Assembly (NCBI GenBank): GCA_030621995.1 | Contig: JAUXGP010000051.1 | Location: 1-9,090, forward strand | Direction of reading: 5' to 3' | Length of the DNA: 9,090 nucleotides | DNA from: Psychrilyobacter sp. | GTDB lineage: Bacteria > Fusobacteriota > Fusobacteriia > Fusobacteriales > Fusobacteriaceae | Part shown: piece after piece, positions 1-6,356 of the stretch | Numbering within the stretch: the first letter of the stretch is position 1 | How the letters are laid out: each line of letters starts with the position of its first letter | Translations under genes and position numbers: made by a program | The notes under the pieces: generated by a model | Database searches by the model: none | Told to the model about the DNA's origin: nothing | What the model saw: only the letters and a program-made list of their open reading frames with translations

Positions 1-447
1 ATTATCGATGAAATAGATGGTGTAAAAGAAGTTGTAATCAATAAAAAAAGGGTCGCTACACTGGATGAAAAAATAAAAAGAAATAATAAACTTATAATCG
101 GATTACTTATTATCACACTTCTGCCTATAAAAATAATGATATTCAATATAATGCATAGCAGTGTCGTCAGCCAAAATCACGATATAGAGGCTAAACTATA
201 TCTGGGTATGGAAAAAAGAGAGATCTTAAGACCCTATTATTTTATAAATAATATAAAATTTATCTCGGCAGCCCTTATAGGAAGTTTGATTTTTTTGAAC
301 CTCTATGAATTTATTCGTACTGAAATAGCAGGATTGAATTATCTGGTTTCTACCATCCAAGCTGGAATCGTTGTGGGAATCATCATTACCCTTATCAGCT
401 TAAGTTTTCCATTTTTATCTTTTAACTTGATAAAGGTTAAGAGGTAG
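1..447 (+). CDS. ftsX: Cell-division ABC transporter permease FtsX, C-terminal part (5' end outside window)
   Basis: The reading frame is open from the first base and ends at TAG 445-447, giving 148 visible residues. FtsX is the membrane subunit of FtsEX, which transmits ATP hydrolysis by FtsE to periplasmic or extracellular cell-wall hydrolase regulators at the division site. Three hydrophobic segments are visible, at about residues 31-48, 82-100 and 118-143 of the visible part. They match TM2-TM4 of the four-helix FtsX/MacB-type permease. The cytoplasmic loop between the first two carries EAKLYLGMEKREILRPY, which fits the family's 'E...L.lGas...I..p' coupling loop. The short stretch before residue 30 (IDEIDGVKEVV) resembles the end of the FtsX extracellular domain. 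The EnvC-like gene starts 4 bases downstream, which strongly supports FtsX over another permease of the family. ftsE is expected just upstream of the window. An ATG at 136 is internal, not the start. Confidence 0.85.
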   Translation: MIDEIDGVKEVVINKKRVATLDEKIKRNNKLIIGLLIITLLPIKIMIFNIMHSSVVSQNHDIEAKLYLGMEKREILRPYYFINNIKFISAALIGSLIFLNLYEFIRTEIAGLNYLVSTIQAGIVVGIIITLISLSFPFLSFNLIKVKR

Positions 448-451
448 GTCC

Positions 452-1570
452 ATGAAGAAATTAATATTTTGCCTGACTTTAATAATTCTTGCCACAACCA
501 CATTTTCCAACAGTTTGGATGATAAAAAAAATCAGATCAACCAGATTGAAAATGAAATCAAGAGAAAGGGTGAGGAGATTAAAAAAAACACTCAAAAGAT
601 AAAAACCATAGATAAAAAAACTGAAACACTGAAAGAACAGATAACCCGTGTAGAAAAAGAATTAAAAATTATTGAAAGTGAGAAAGAACTCCTGAAAGAA
701 AAGATTGACGTAGTCAGCAGGAAGGTCGATTATGGTAAACGGAATCTAAAATTTAGTTCCAAAGAACTTACTAATATGGAAAATGATTATGTGGCTATGC
801 TGCAGTCATGGCAGAAAAAAGAGATAACCGATGAAACCGATACCTATAATTTTAAAGAGATCCTCAAAGCCAATCAAGAGAGGCAGGAAGAGATAAAAAA
901 TGTCCAACACAATATAAAAAAAGTAAAAGAGGACATTGAGAAAGAGCAGCGAAATCTGAGAAAACTCCAATCCCAGCTGGCCTATAAAGAGCGTCAGCAA
1001 GAAAGTAAAAAAAGACAGCACAACAGTCTAATAGCTCAGTATAATAAAGACAAGAAGATTACAACAGCCAAAACAAAACGTGCCAAAAATACAATAACTA
1101 ACCTTCAAAAACAAAAAGCTGCCATCGAAAAAGAGATCGATAATATAATCAGAACCAGAACCAAACAACTGGGAAATGTAAATTATTCCACTGTTGCTAA
1201 AAATTTAGGAAGTTTTAGAAAACCCATCTCTGGAAGGGTCGTAGTTAGATTTAATGAAGCCAAGGTAGGAGGAATCCGTAGTTCCGGACAGGAGATCAAA
1301 GGAAGTCTGGGAGACCGAGTCATTGCTGCAAACAAGGGGAAGGTTATCTACGCAGGTAAATTTATGAATATGGGAAAAGTTGTCATGATAGACCATGGAT
1401 ATAACTTGATTACTATCTACGGAAACCTGATCACTAACTATGTAAAGTTAGGACAAACAGTAGGAAAAGGCAGTAAAATTGGAGTTTTAGGACTTAACTT
1501 AGACGGGAAATCCTATCTTTATTATGAAACGAGATTTAACCTGAAATCATCTAATCCAAGTAACTTTTAG
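452..1570 (+). CDS. Secreted EnvC-like murein hydrolase activator: coiled coil plus degenerate LytM/M23 domain
   Basis: The 372-residue product starts with a signal peptide (MKKLIFCLTLIILATTTFS, probable cleavage near residue 19). A long, highly charged coiled coil covers about residues 22-245, and a LytM (peptidase family M23) domain covers about 255-372. The LytM domain keeps its fold signatures: G-V-I-A-A-like turn at 287-302, IDHG 313-316, and a V..GQ.VG.G..IG..G segment at 331-347. Every zinc-ligand or catalytic position appears replaced. The H-x-G-x-D motif reads SSGQE (277-281), the YxHL histidine is N325, and HLH is YLY (355-357). This is the pattern of E. coli EnvC, which is not an enzyme but binds FtsX through its coiled coil and activates N-acetylmuramyl-L-alanine amidases. 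Its position 4 bases after ftsX supports the same role. The ribosome binding site GAGGTAGG overlaps the ftsX stop codon, so the two are probably co-translated. The partner amidase is not in the window. Confidence 0.85.
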   Translation: MKKLIFCLTLIILATTTFSNSLDDKKNQINQIENEIKRKGEEIKKNTQKIKTIDKKTETLKEQITRVEKELKIIESEKELLKEKIDVVSRKVDYGKRNLKFSSKELTNMENDYVAMLQSWQKKEITDETDTYNFKEILKANQERQEEIKNVQHNIKKVKEDIEKEQRNLRKLQSQLAYKERQQESKKRQHNSLIAQYNKDKKITTAKTKRAKNTITNLQKQKAAIEKEIDNIIRTRTKQLGNVNYSTVAKNLGSFRKPISGRVVVRFNEAKVGGIRSSGQEIKGSLGDRVIAANKGKVIYAGKFMNMGKVVMIDHGYNLITIYGNLITNYVKLGQTVGKGSKIGVLGLNLDGKSYLYYETRFNLKSSNPSNF

Positions 1571-1587
1571 GGATATTTTACCCCTAA
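1567..1587 (+). other. Small hairpin over the envC-like stop codon
   Basis: TTAGGG (1567-1572) and CCCTAA (1582-1587) form a perfect 6-bp stem with a 9-base loop, and the stem includes the TAG stop. No T-run follows, so it is not a canonical intrinsic terminator. It may be an mRNA 3' structure or chance. Confidence 0.3.
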
Positions 1588-1604
1588 CTATACATCATAA
1601 ACTA

Positions 1605-1634
1605 TATATTCGACCAGAGGTCGCACAGGGGGAG
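1605..1634 (+). promoter_or_regulatory. Possible -10, dyad and ribosome binding site ahead of nadK-recN
   Basis: TATATT (1605-1610) resembles a sigma-70 -10 box. It is followed directly by the perfect dyad CGACC-AGA-GGTCG (1611-1623) and a strong purine-rich ribosome binding site AGGGGGAG (1627-1634), 5 bases before the nadK ATG. I see no good -35 box at 16-18 bases, so the promoter is weakly supported. The ribosome binding site is secure. The dyad would straddle the transcription start if the -10 is real, as an operator would, but it does not match the Gram-positive SOS box (CGAAC-N4-GTTCG). Confidence 0.35.
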
Positions 1635-1639
1635 CAAAG

Positions 1640-2434
1640 ATGAAAAAAAAGGTATGTATCATATATAATACCTCTAAAAAAGATGCAATAAAATTTTATG
1701 AAGTATCCAAGGAATTCTTTGAAAACTGCGGTATAGAGATCCAGTCAGAGATAGAGGGATCAGCCTTTGTTGTGGTAATTGGTGGTGATGGAACCCTCTT
1801 AAAAGCCAGCAAAGAGATAGCTGCACACAATAAATTTGCTATTGCTGTAAATATGGGAAGTCTTGGATTTCTTACAGATATAAGAAGGATCGAAGCACTT
1901 CAAGTTTTTGAAGATGTTTTGATGGGAAACTATAAATTAGAGGAAAGGCATATGCTGGAGGTAGAGGTCAAAGGAAAAACATATACCGGACTCAATGAAG
2001 TAGTCATGGCAAAGGGAGGAATTCTGCAAAAGTTAATTAGAATCAGAGCTTCAGGGGAACACTATATCAATACCTACAGGGCAGACGGATTGATCGTTGC
2101 CACTCCCACAGGATCAACAGGCTATTCCCTTTCAGCAGGAGGACCAATCATCAGACCCAATCTGGATGTTCTTTTGATCACGCCTATTGCCCCGCACAAC
2201 CTAAGCACCAGACCTATAATAGTAGACAGCAAAGAGGAGATCACATTAAGATTAGAAGAAAGAGAAGGTTCAGCTTATGTAGCTGTCGATGGGGATGATA
2301 TTGTCGAGGTTACTAAAGATGATACTGTTAAAATAAAATATTCAGATAAAAAACTAAAGTTAGTACTGCCAAAATCAAGAAACTATTATTCTGTTTTAAG
2401 GGAAAAATTAAAGTGGGGAGATAAGATATGTTAA
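1640..2434 (+). CDS. nadK: NAD kinase (ATP- or polyphosphate-dependent NAD+ 2'-phosphotransferase)
   Basis: The 264-residue product phosphorylates NAD+ to NADP+ in the cytoplasm, the only known route to NADP. Diagnostic motifs occur in the expected order: GGDGT at 48-52 (D50 is the catalytic base), NMGSLGFL at 71-78, the LNE of the NAD-binding region at 118-120, the glycine-rich TPTGSTGYSLSAGGPI at 155-170, and TPIAPHNLSTRPI at 181-193. The length is typical of the short bacterial NadK form, with no extra domain. The start is set by AGGGGGAG 5 bases upstream. Its 3' end overlaps recN by 7 bases (2428-2434), an arrangement seen in many bacteria in which nadK and recN are neighbours. It is separated from the upstream envC-like gene by 69 bases, which may hold its own promoter. 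Confidence 0.96.
   Translation: MKKKVCIIYNTSKKDAIKFYEVSKEFFENCGIEIQSEIEGSAFVVVIGGDGTLLKASKEIAAHNKFAIAVNMGSLGFLTDIRRIEALQVFEDVLMGNYKLEERHMLEVEVKGKTYTGLNEVVMAKGGILQKLIRIRASGEHYINTYRADGLIVATPTGSTGYSLSAGGPIIRPNLDVLLITPIAPHNLSTRPIIVDSKEEITLRLEEREGSAYVAVDGDDIVEVTKDDTVKIKYSDKKLKLVLPKSRNYYSVLREKLKWGDKIC
2413..2430 (+). promoter_or_regulatory. recN ribosome binding site inside the nadK 3' end
   Basis: GTGGGGAG (2413-2420) lies within the last nadK codons, 7 bases before the recN ATG (2428). The nadK stop TAA (2432-2434) falls after the recN start, so ribosomes finishing nadK sit on the recN start, a layout expected to couple translation. Confidence 0.6.
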
Positions 2435-4089
2435 GGGAACTTCGAATTGAAAATTTAGCAATTATAGATAAATTAGAATTAGAATTTCAAGATAAATTAA
2501 TAGCTCTGACAGGAGAAACAGGAGCAGGAAAATCTATTATCCTTACAGGTATCAACCTACTTATTGGTGAAAAAACCAATATGGAGATGCTCCGGGATGG
2601 AGCAGACTATCTTCTGGCTGAAGGTGTATTCGATGCCAATGAAAATCAGACCCGTGAACTCCATGAGATGGGCATAGACGTAGAAAATAATGAGATAATT
2701 GTCCAAAGAAGGATGGAATCCAATGGCCGGGGAAAAGCCTTTGTAAACGGCAGAAGAGTTCCTATGAGTAATCTAAAGGAGATCATGGGTACTCTGGTAG
2801 ATATCGTAGGACAACACTCCCACCAAATGCTGCTTCACAGAGGAAATCATATAAAATTAATCGACAGGTTTTTAAATAAAGATGAACATCTTATCAAAGA
2901 TCAGCTGGGAACTATCGTCTCCAGCTATGATGAGACCCACAGACTCCTGATCCAACTTTCTGAAACAAGAAACAATATCAAGGAGAAAAAGGATCTCTAT
3001 GTATATCAGCTGACCGAGATCGAAGAGGTCAGCTTATCTGTAAATGAAGATGAAGAATTAGAGGATGAATATAAGATCCTTTTTAATGCTGGTAAAATCA
3101 CCGAGAAACTAAAAAATTCCTACTATATGATCAGTGACGGAGAGGTAAATGTCACATCTTTACTCCATAATGTGAAAAAAAATATGGAATCCCTCTCTCA
3201 ATATGGTAAAGATTATGAGACTATCTTTGAAAAAATAGAAAAGATCTACTATGAGGTGGAAGATCTCACATACAATATAGAAAATATTCAAGATAATATG
3301 GATGTGGACGAATACCGGCTCAATGCTGTAGTGGACAGGCTGGATAAGATAAATAATCTCAAGAAAAAATACGGGGAAGACATCTCAGAAATCTTGAGTT
3401 ACCGGGACAAGATAAAAAAAGAATTGGATCTTCTGGATGAGAGTGATTTTGAGGAAAAGAAATTAAATAAAAAAATGGAAGATCTCCTAAAAAAATATAA
3501 GGAAGCAGCTGCCAAATTATCCGCGGTCCGTAAGATCAAAGCTAAGCTGATAGAGGAAAATCTAACTTCTGAACTGAAATATCTGAATATGAAAGATGCC
3601 AGATTTAAAGTCGATTTTAAAGTCGATGAAAAGATCTCCAGATTCGGGATGGATATAATAGAATTTATGATAGCTCCTAACCTGGGTCAGGAGATGAAAC
3701 CCCTGGCTAAGGTGGTTTCCGGGGGAGAGATGAGCAGAATCATGCTGGCTCTGAAAGTGATATTTTCAGCTGTGGATAATGTCCCTATCCTGGTATTTGA
3801 CGAGATCGATACTGGAGTAGGGGGAGAAACAGTGAGAAAGATAGCCGATAAACTATATGATATTGGAGAGAATGCTCAGATCATATGTATCACCCATTCC
3901 CCTGCAATCGCAGCCAAGGCCAGCCAGCAATTTTATATTGAGAAAAAAAATATTGAGGGTAAAACTATAGCCACAGTAAAAAATTTAAATTCAGAAGAGA
4001 GGATAGATGAGATAGCACGAATGTTAGCGGGGGATCAGGTCAGTGAAAGTGTAAAAAATCATGCAAAAGAACTATTAGAAGGCAATTGA
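2428..4089 (+). CDS. recN: DNA double-strand break repair protein RecN (SMC-like ATPase)
   Basis: The 553-residue product is a full-length RecN, an SMC-related ATPase that acts early in recombinational repair of double-strand breaks by holding or organising DNA ends on the nucleoid. The N-terminal half-ATPase carries Walker A GETGAGKS (29-36) and the Q-loop region VGQHSHQ (127-133). A helical, charged middle (about 150-390) would form the antiparallel coiled coil, which is short compared with SMC proteins as usual for RecN. The C-terminal half has the ABC signature SGGEMSR (431-437), Walker B ILVFDEIDTGVGG (454-466, catalytic E459) and the switch histidine in ITHSP (488-492). All key residues are intact. 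Overlap with nadK suggests one transcript. RecN is SOS-regulated in many bacteria, but no recognisable LexA box is seen upstream of this pair. Confidence 0.96.
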   Translation: MLRELRIENLAIIDKLELEFQDKLIALTGETGAGKSIILTGINLLIGEKTNMEMLRDGADYLLAEGVFDANENQTRELHEMGIDVENNEIIVQRRMESNGRGKAFVNGRRVPMSNLKEIMGTLVDIVGQHSHQMLLHRGNHIKLIDRFLNKDEHLIKDQLGTIVSSYDETHRLLIQLSETRNNIKEKKDLYVYQLTEIEEVSLSVNEDEELEDEYKILFNAGKITEKLKNSYYMISDGEVNVTSLLHNVKKNMESLSQYGKDYETIFEKIEKIYYEVEDLTYNIENIQDNMDVDEYRLNAVVDRLDKINNLKKKYGEDISEILSYRDKIKKELDLLDESDFEEKKLNKKMEDLLKKYKEAAAKLSAVRKIKAKLIEENLTSELKYLNMKDARFKVDFKVDEKISRFGMDIIEFMIAPNLGQEMKPLAKVVSGGEMSRIMLALKVIFSAVDNVPILVFDEIDTGVGGETVRKIADKLYDIGENAQIICITHSPAIAAKASQQFYIEKKNIEGKTIATVKNLNSEERIDEIARMLAGDQVSESVKNHAKELLEGN

Positions 4090-4109
4090 TAATTAAATAT
4101 AAAGCTTTT

Positions 4110-4201
4110 GACGCTGACTTTAACAGACTAGAAAAACGACTATTGACGACTAAAAAAGTCCGCTTATGTCAGGGTTTAAAAGTCAGAATTTAGTCTGCGT
4201 C
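4110..4201. repeat. Imperfect long-range inverted repeat between recN and the Xer-like gene
   Basis: GACGC (4110-4114) plus AGACTA (4125-4130) are complementary to TAGTCTGCGTC (4191-4201), so the left arm is the right arm's complement interrupted by 10 extra bases. Those extra bases include TGACTTT (4115-4121), which can instead pair with AAAGTCA (4179-4185). A small GACT/AGTC hairpin (4148-4160) sits inside. There is no T-run and no coding signature. It could be a decayed repeat unit or a structured RNA leader. Confidence 0.4.
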
Positions 4202-4216
4202 TAGATAATCAGAGAA

Positions 4217-4236
4217 AATTGGTGTTAATTGGTGAC
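4217..4236 (+). repeat. Lone diverged copy of the short dispersed repeat found at 6210-6274
   Basis: AATTGGTGTTAATTGGTGAC aligns with 6254-6272 (AATTAGTGTAATTCGTGAC) at 17 of 19 aligned bases with a single one-base gap, and both are followed by an A-rich stretch ending in TT. The copy itself contains AATTGGTG twice with a 10-base period. It lies just upstream of the ribosome binding site of the next gene. Confidence 0.5.
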
Positions 4237-4259
4237 AAAAAATTTGAAGGGGGGAGTAG

Positions 4260-5117
4260 ATGCTTAGCAAAGTTCCGGGGTATAAAGAATTTGAAAAACA
4301 TATGAAAGACAGCGGTTTTAGTTACAACAGCTGTGAAGCCTACAGAAAAGATATCGATGATTTTTTTATCTTTATCAGATATAAACCTCTAAATGAAATA
4401 ACGGAGGAGGATATTTTAAACTTCATAAGGGACCTGAAAAAAGTCTATTCCAACAACAGTATCAACAGGAAAATAATATCTATTCGAGGATATTTAAAAT
4501 ATTTTTACAAAAATGGTATAATAGATAGTCTGCCTATGGAAAAGATAAAAAATCTGCCTCCTGAAAAAAGAACTTTAGAAATATTAAGTTTGGAGGAGAT
4601 AGAGAGACTGAGGGAGGTCATGGACGACTCCCCTAAAGAATACAGGGATAAAATCATCCTGGATATCCTCTATGATACCGGTATTTTAATCTCAGAGGTT
4701 TTGGCCCTCAGATGTGAAGATATAATCTCAGAAGATTACAAGATCATCACTCAAATTAAGGGGATTAAGATAAATAAGATCCCTTTGGATAATTCTTTAA
4801 GTGAACGATTACAGGTATTCATAGGAGATAAAAGAGATCAGCTGAGAAATAAAAATACCAAGATATTTTCCAGTGTTTCCAGACAAAATTATAGGGCCAG
4901 GCTGATAAAATACGGGAAAAGAGCCGGCTTGGACAGGGAAATATACACCCATATGATCAGAAATTCCGTATTAAAAAACATCCTGGATACAGAGGGTGCC
5001 CATGTGGTAAAGGAGAGGATGGGATATTCCACCATTCAAAATACAAGTCTTTACAGCGGCAGAAATACAAGGCAGATCAAAGAAAAATATATGGAAATAG
5101 GAATCGGAGACGAATAA
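4260..5117 (+). CDS. Xer-like tyrosine recombinase with an altered active site
   Basis: The 285-residue product has the XerC/XerD layout. An N-terminal SAM-like core-binding domain (about 6-95, with the typical S.NS..R.i..ir..yky.y segment at 64-83) is followed by a C-terminal catalytic domain (about 108-280). Known Xer proteins resolve chromosome dimers at dif. Catalytic positions by alignment to the family pattern: the TGLRVSE motif reads TGILISE (140-146), so the first catalytic arginine is L143. The beta-hairpin lysine is kept (K167 in IKGIKINKIPL). HxxR is kept (H231, R234), but the following LRHSFA histidine is N235. The LGH histidine is Y256, and the nucleophile is kept (Y265 in SLYSG). 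It may be a weak or non-catalytic Xer paralogue. An in-frame TAG lies directly before the ATG and GGGGGGAG (4249-4256) is the ribosome binding site, so the start is secure. No att sites or cargo are seen nearby, arguing against a phage integrase. Confidence 0.82.
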   Translation: MLSKVPGYKEFEKHMKDSGFSYNSCEAYRKDIDDFFIFIRYKPLNEITEEDILNFIRDLKKVYSNNSINRKIISIRGYLKYFYKNGIIDSLPMEKIKNLPPEKRTLEILSLEEIERLREVMDDSPKEYRDKIILDILYDTGILISEVLALRCEDIISEDYKIITQIKGIKINKIPLDNSLSERLQVFIGDKRDQLRNKNTKIFSSVSRQNYRARLIKYGKRAGLDREIYTHMIRNSVLKNILDTEGAHVVKERMGYSTIQNTSLYSGRNTRQIKEKYMEIGIGDE

Positions 5118-5135
5118 CACTCTTTCCTCTTTGGC

Positions 5136-5158
5136 GTTTTCCCTTCGCAAAGGAAAAC
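5136..5158. other. Hairpin downstream of the Xer-like gene
   Basis: GTTTTCC (5136-5142) pairs perfectly with GGAAAAC (5152-5158). The 9-base interior CTTCGCAAA can add two more T-A pairs after one mismatch. No T-run follows on either strand, so it is not a standard terminator. Confidence 0.4.
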
Positions 5159-5162
5159 TATA

Positions 5163-5209
5163 GTCCAAATAAGCGTGTATTGGTTTCATTTGGACATCGT
5201 AATTTTTTT
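5163..5209 (+). terminator. Possible terminator or leader stem-loop between the Xer-like gene and era
   Basis: GTCCAAAT (5163-5170) pairs perfectly with ATTTGGAC (5188-5195) around a 17-base loop, and a run of seven T (5203-5209) follows after 7 bases. The gap between stem and T-run and the large loop are atypical for an intrinsic terminator, so it may instead be part of the era leader. It would separate the Xer-like gene from era. Confidence 0.35.
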
Positions 5210-5304
5210 ATAAAAATATAAGAAAATTTCATACTCGTCAATTGAGAAACCTATCGTAAGGATAAAGGTATAAATATATAATTAATAGAAAAAAAGGAGA
5301 TTTA

Positions 5305-6201
5305 ATGAAAGCAGGATTTATAGCAGTAGTAGGAAGACCAAATGTAGGAAAATCTACATTGATGAATAAGATAGTAAATGAAAAGGTAGCCATAGTTTCT
5401 AACAAAGCCGGGACAACCAGAGATTCAATCAAGGGGATATTGACTATCCAGGATACACAATATGTATTTATTGATACTCCGGGAATCCATAAACCTAAAC
5501 ATCTTTTAGGTGAGCATATGACCAATACCGCTATTGCAGCTCTTCGTGAAGTTGAAGCTGTCTTGATGGTACTCGACGGGACTCAGGAGATAAGTACAGG
5601 GGACCAGTTTGTCTTCGATAAAATTATGAAAGCTCCCAATACTCCTAGAATTGCTGTTATCAATAAGATTGACCTTATGAAAGATGAGGAGATCGAGGAA
5701 AAAATTGAGGAGATTAAAGCTAAATTAGGAGATTTCCACAAGATCGTGACTATGTCAGCTGAATATGCCATCGGTATTCCTAAGTTATTAGAAGCTATCG
5801 AGCCATTTTTAGAGGAAGGAATCATGTACTATCCTGAGGATATGTATACCGATATGCCTATGTATAAGATGATCATAGAGATTGTAAGGGAAAAAATATT
5901 AACTAGAACCAGAGATGAAATCCCTCATTCTATTGCTGTTGAGATCATCAACGTGGAAAGAAGGGAAAATGGTAGGGATAAATATGATATCAATATCTAT
6001 GTGGAGAGAGATTCTCAAAAAGGAATAGTTATCGGTAAAAAAGGTGCTCTTTTAAAAGCCGTCGGTACCGAAGCCAGAAAGGATATCGAAACATTACTGG
6101 AGAAAAAAATCTACTTAAACTTATGGGTTAAAGTTAAGGATAAGTGGAGAAAGAAAAAGCCGTTCCTAAAGGAAATGGGATATAACTTAGACGAATTATA
6201 A
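5305..6201 (+). CDS. era: GTPase Era, 16S rRNA-binding ribosome assembly factor
   Basis: The 298-residue product is a complete Era, an essential GTPase that binds the 3' end of 16S rRNA and checks late 30S subunit assembly. The G domain has G1 GRPNVGKST (10-18), the G2 region NKAGTTRD (33-40), G3 DTPG (57-60), G4 NKID (120-123) and G5 SAEYAIG (151-157). The C-terminal KH type-2 domain has the GxxG loop in VIGKKG (242-247), followed by the family tail LNLWVKVKDKWRKKKPFLKE (271-290). Length is close to the usual 295-305. The start is set by AAGGAGAT (5294-5301) and the classic MKAGF..VVGRPNVGKS beginning. The 187-base upstream gap and its hairpins suggest era has its own leader and promoter; I could not pick a convincing -35/-10 pair. 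The gene is followed by the palindromic repeat. Confidence 0.97.
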   Translation: MKAGFIAVVGRPNVGKSTLMNKIVNEKVAIVSNKAGTTRDSIKGILTIQDTQYVFIDTPGIHKPKHLLGEHMTNTAIAALREVEAVLMVLDGTQEISTGDQFVFDKIMKAPNTPRIAVINKIDLMKDEEIEEKIEEIKAKLGDFHKIVTMSAEYAIGIPKLLEAIEPFLEEGIMYYPEDMYTDMPMYKMIIEIVREKILTRTRDEIPHSIAVEIINVERRENGRDKYDINIYVERDSQKGIVIGKKGALLKAVGTEARKDIETLLEKKIYLNLWVKVKDKWRKKKPFLKEMGYNLDEL

Positions 6202-6209
6202 GTAACTAG

Positions 6210-6274
6210 TAGTCACGAATTACACATATTTCACGAATAAAAAAATTCGTGCCAATTAGTGTAATTCGTGACTA
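6210..6274. repeat. Large nested palindrome made of two inverted copies of a dispersed repeat
   Basis: TAGTCACGAATTACAC (6210-6225) is the perfect complement of GTGTAATTCGTGACTA (6259-6274), a 16-bp stem. Inside it, CACGAAT (6232-6238) and ATTCGTG (6245-6251) form a second 7-bp stem with a loop of six A. The unpaired middles, ATATTT (6226-6231) and CCAATTA (6252-6258), differ. Read outward, each arm has the form ATTCGTG-N-GTGTAATTCGTGACTA, so the structure is two head-to-head copies of one element of about 30 bases. The right arm also shows three units of 9-10 bases (AATTCGTGCC, AATTAGTGT, AATTCGTGAC). A related single copy lies at 4217-4236. No T-run follows, so intrinsic termination is unlikely, although the stem could stabilise the era mRNA 3' end. 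Confidence 0.75.
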
Positions 6275-6343
6275 AAATTATATCTACGAAAGATATTTTA
6301 ATTGCACATTGTTAATTATTAATTTATTTGCGTAGCAAACATC

Positions 6344-6356
6344 GGGGGCTTATATG
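6344..6356 (+). promoter_or_regulatory. Start region of the phosphoesterase gene with an unusual GGGGG ribosome binding site
   Basis: GGGGG (6344-6348) is the only Shine-Dalgarno-like run, 5 bases before the ATG at 6354. An in-frame TAG at 6333-6335 and no alternative start codon in between fix this ATG. A short TTTGC-GTA-GCAAA hairpin (6327-6339) lies just upstream. Confidence 0.45.

Noticed and set aside
806..1021. Open frame on the - strand opposite the EnvC-like gene
   Set aside because: It is antisense to the lysine-rich coiled coil, whose A-rich codons read as hydrophobic residues on the other strand. No homology or ribosome binding site is evident.
1205..1396. Open frame on the - strand opposite the LytM domain
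   Set aside because: Fully inside a well-supported gene, with no recognisable protein features.
1611..1623. LexA/SOS box controlling recN
   Set aside because: The dyad has arms CGACC/GGTCG with a 3-base centre, unlike the CGAAC-N4-GTTCG consensus.
4260..5117. Phage or integron integrase with an associated mobile element
   Set aside because: It is surrounded by conserved housekeeping genes. There are no attachment repeats, tRNA target or cargo genes, and the domain layout is Xer-like.
5242..5282. Promoter for era from TTGAGA (5242-5247) with TATAAA (5269-5274) or TATAAT (5277-5282)
   Set aside because: Spacers of 21 and 29 bases are too long for a sigma-70 promoter, and in AT-rich DNA such boxes occur often by chance.
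4971..5525. Two - strand open frames (4971-5189 and 5238-5525) around the start of era
   Set aside because: They mostly mirror the Xer-like gene end and the era G domain. The 5238-5525 frame is the complement of the GTPase motifs.
5583..5825. Open frame on the - strand inside era
   Set aside because: Shadow of the era coding frame; the sense protein is clearly functional.
6302..6330. Promoter for the phosphoesterase gene from TTGCAC (6302-6307) with TATTTG (6325-6330), 17-base spacer
   Set aside because: The spacing is right but both boxes are poor matches, so the support is too weak to list.
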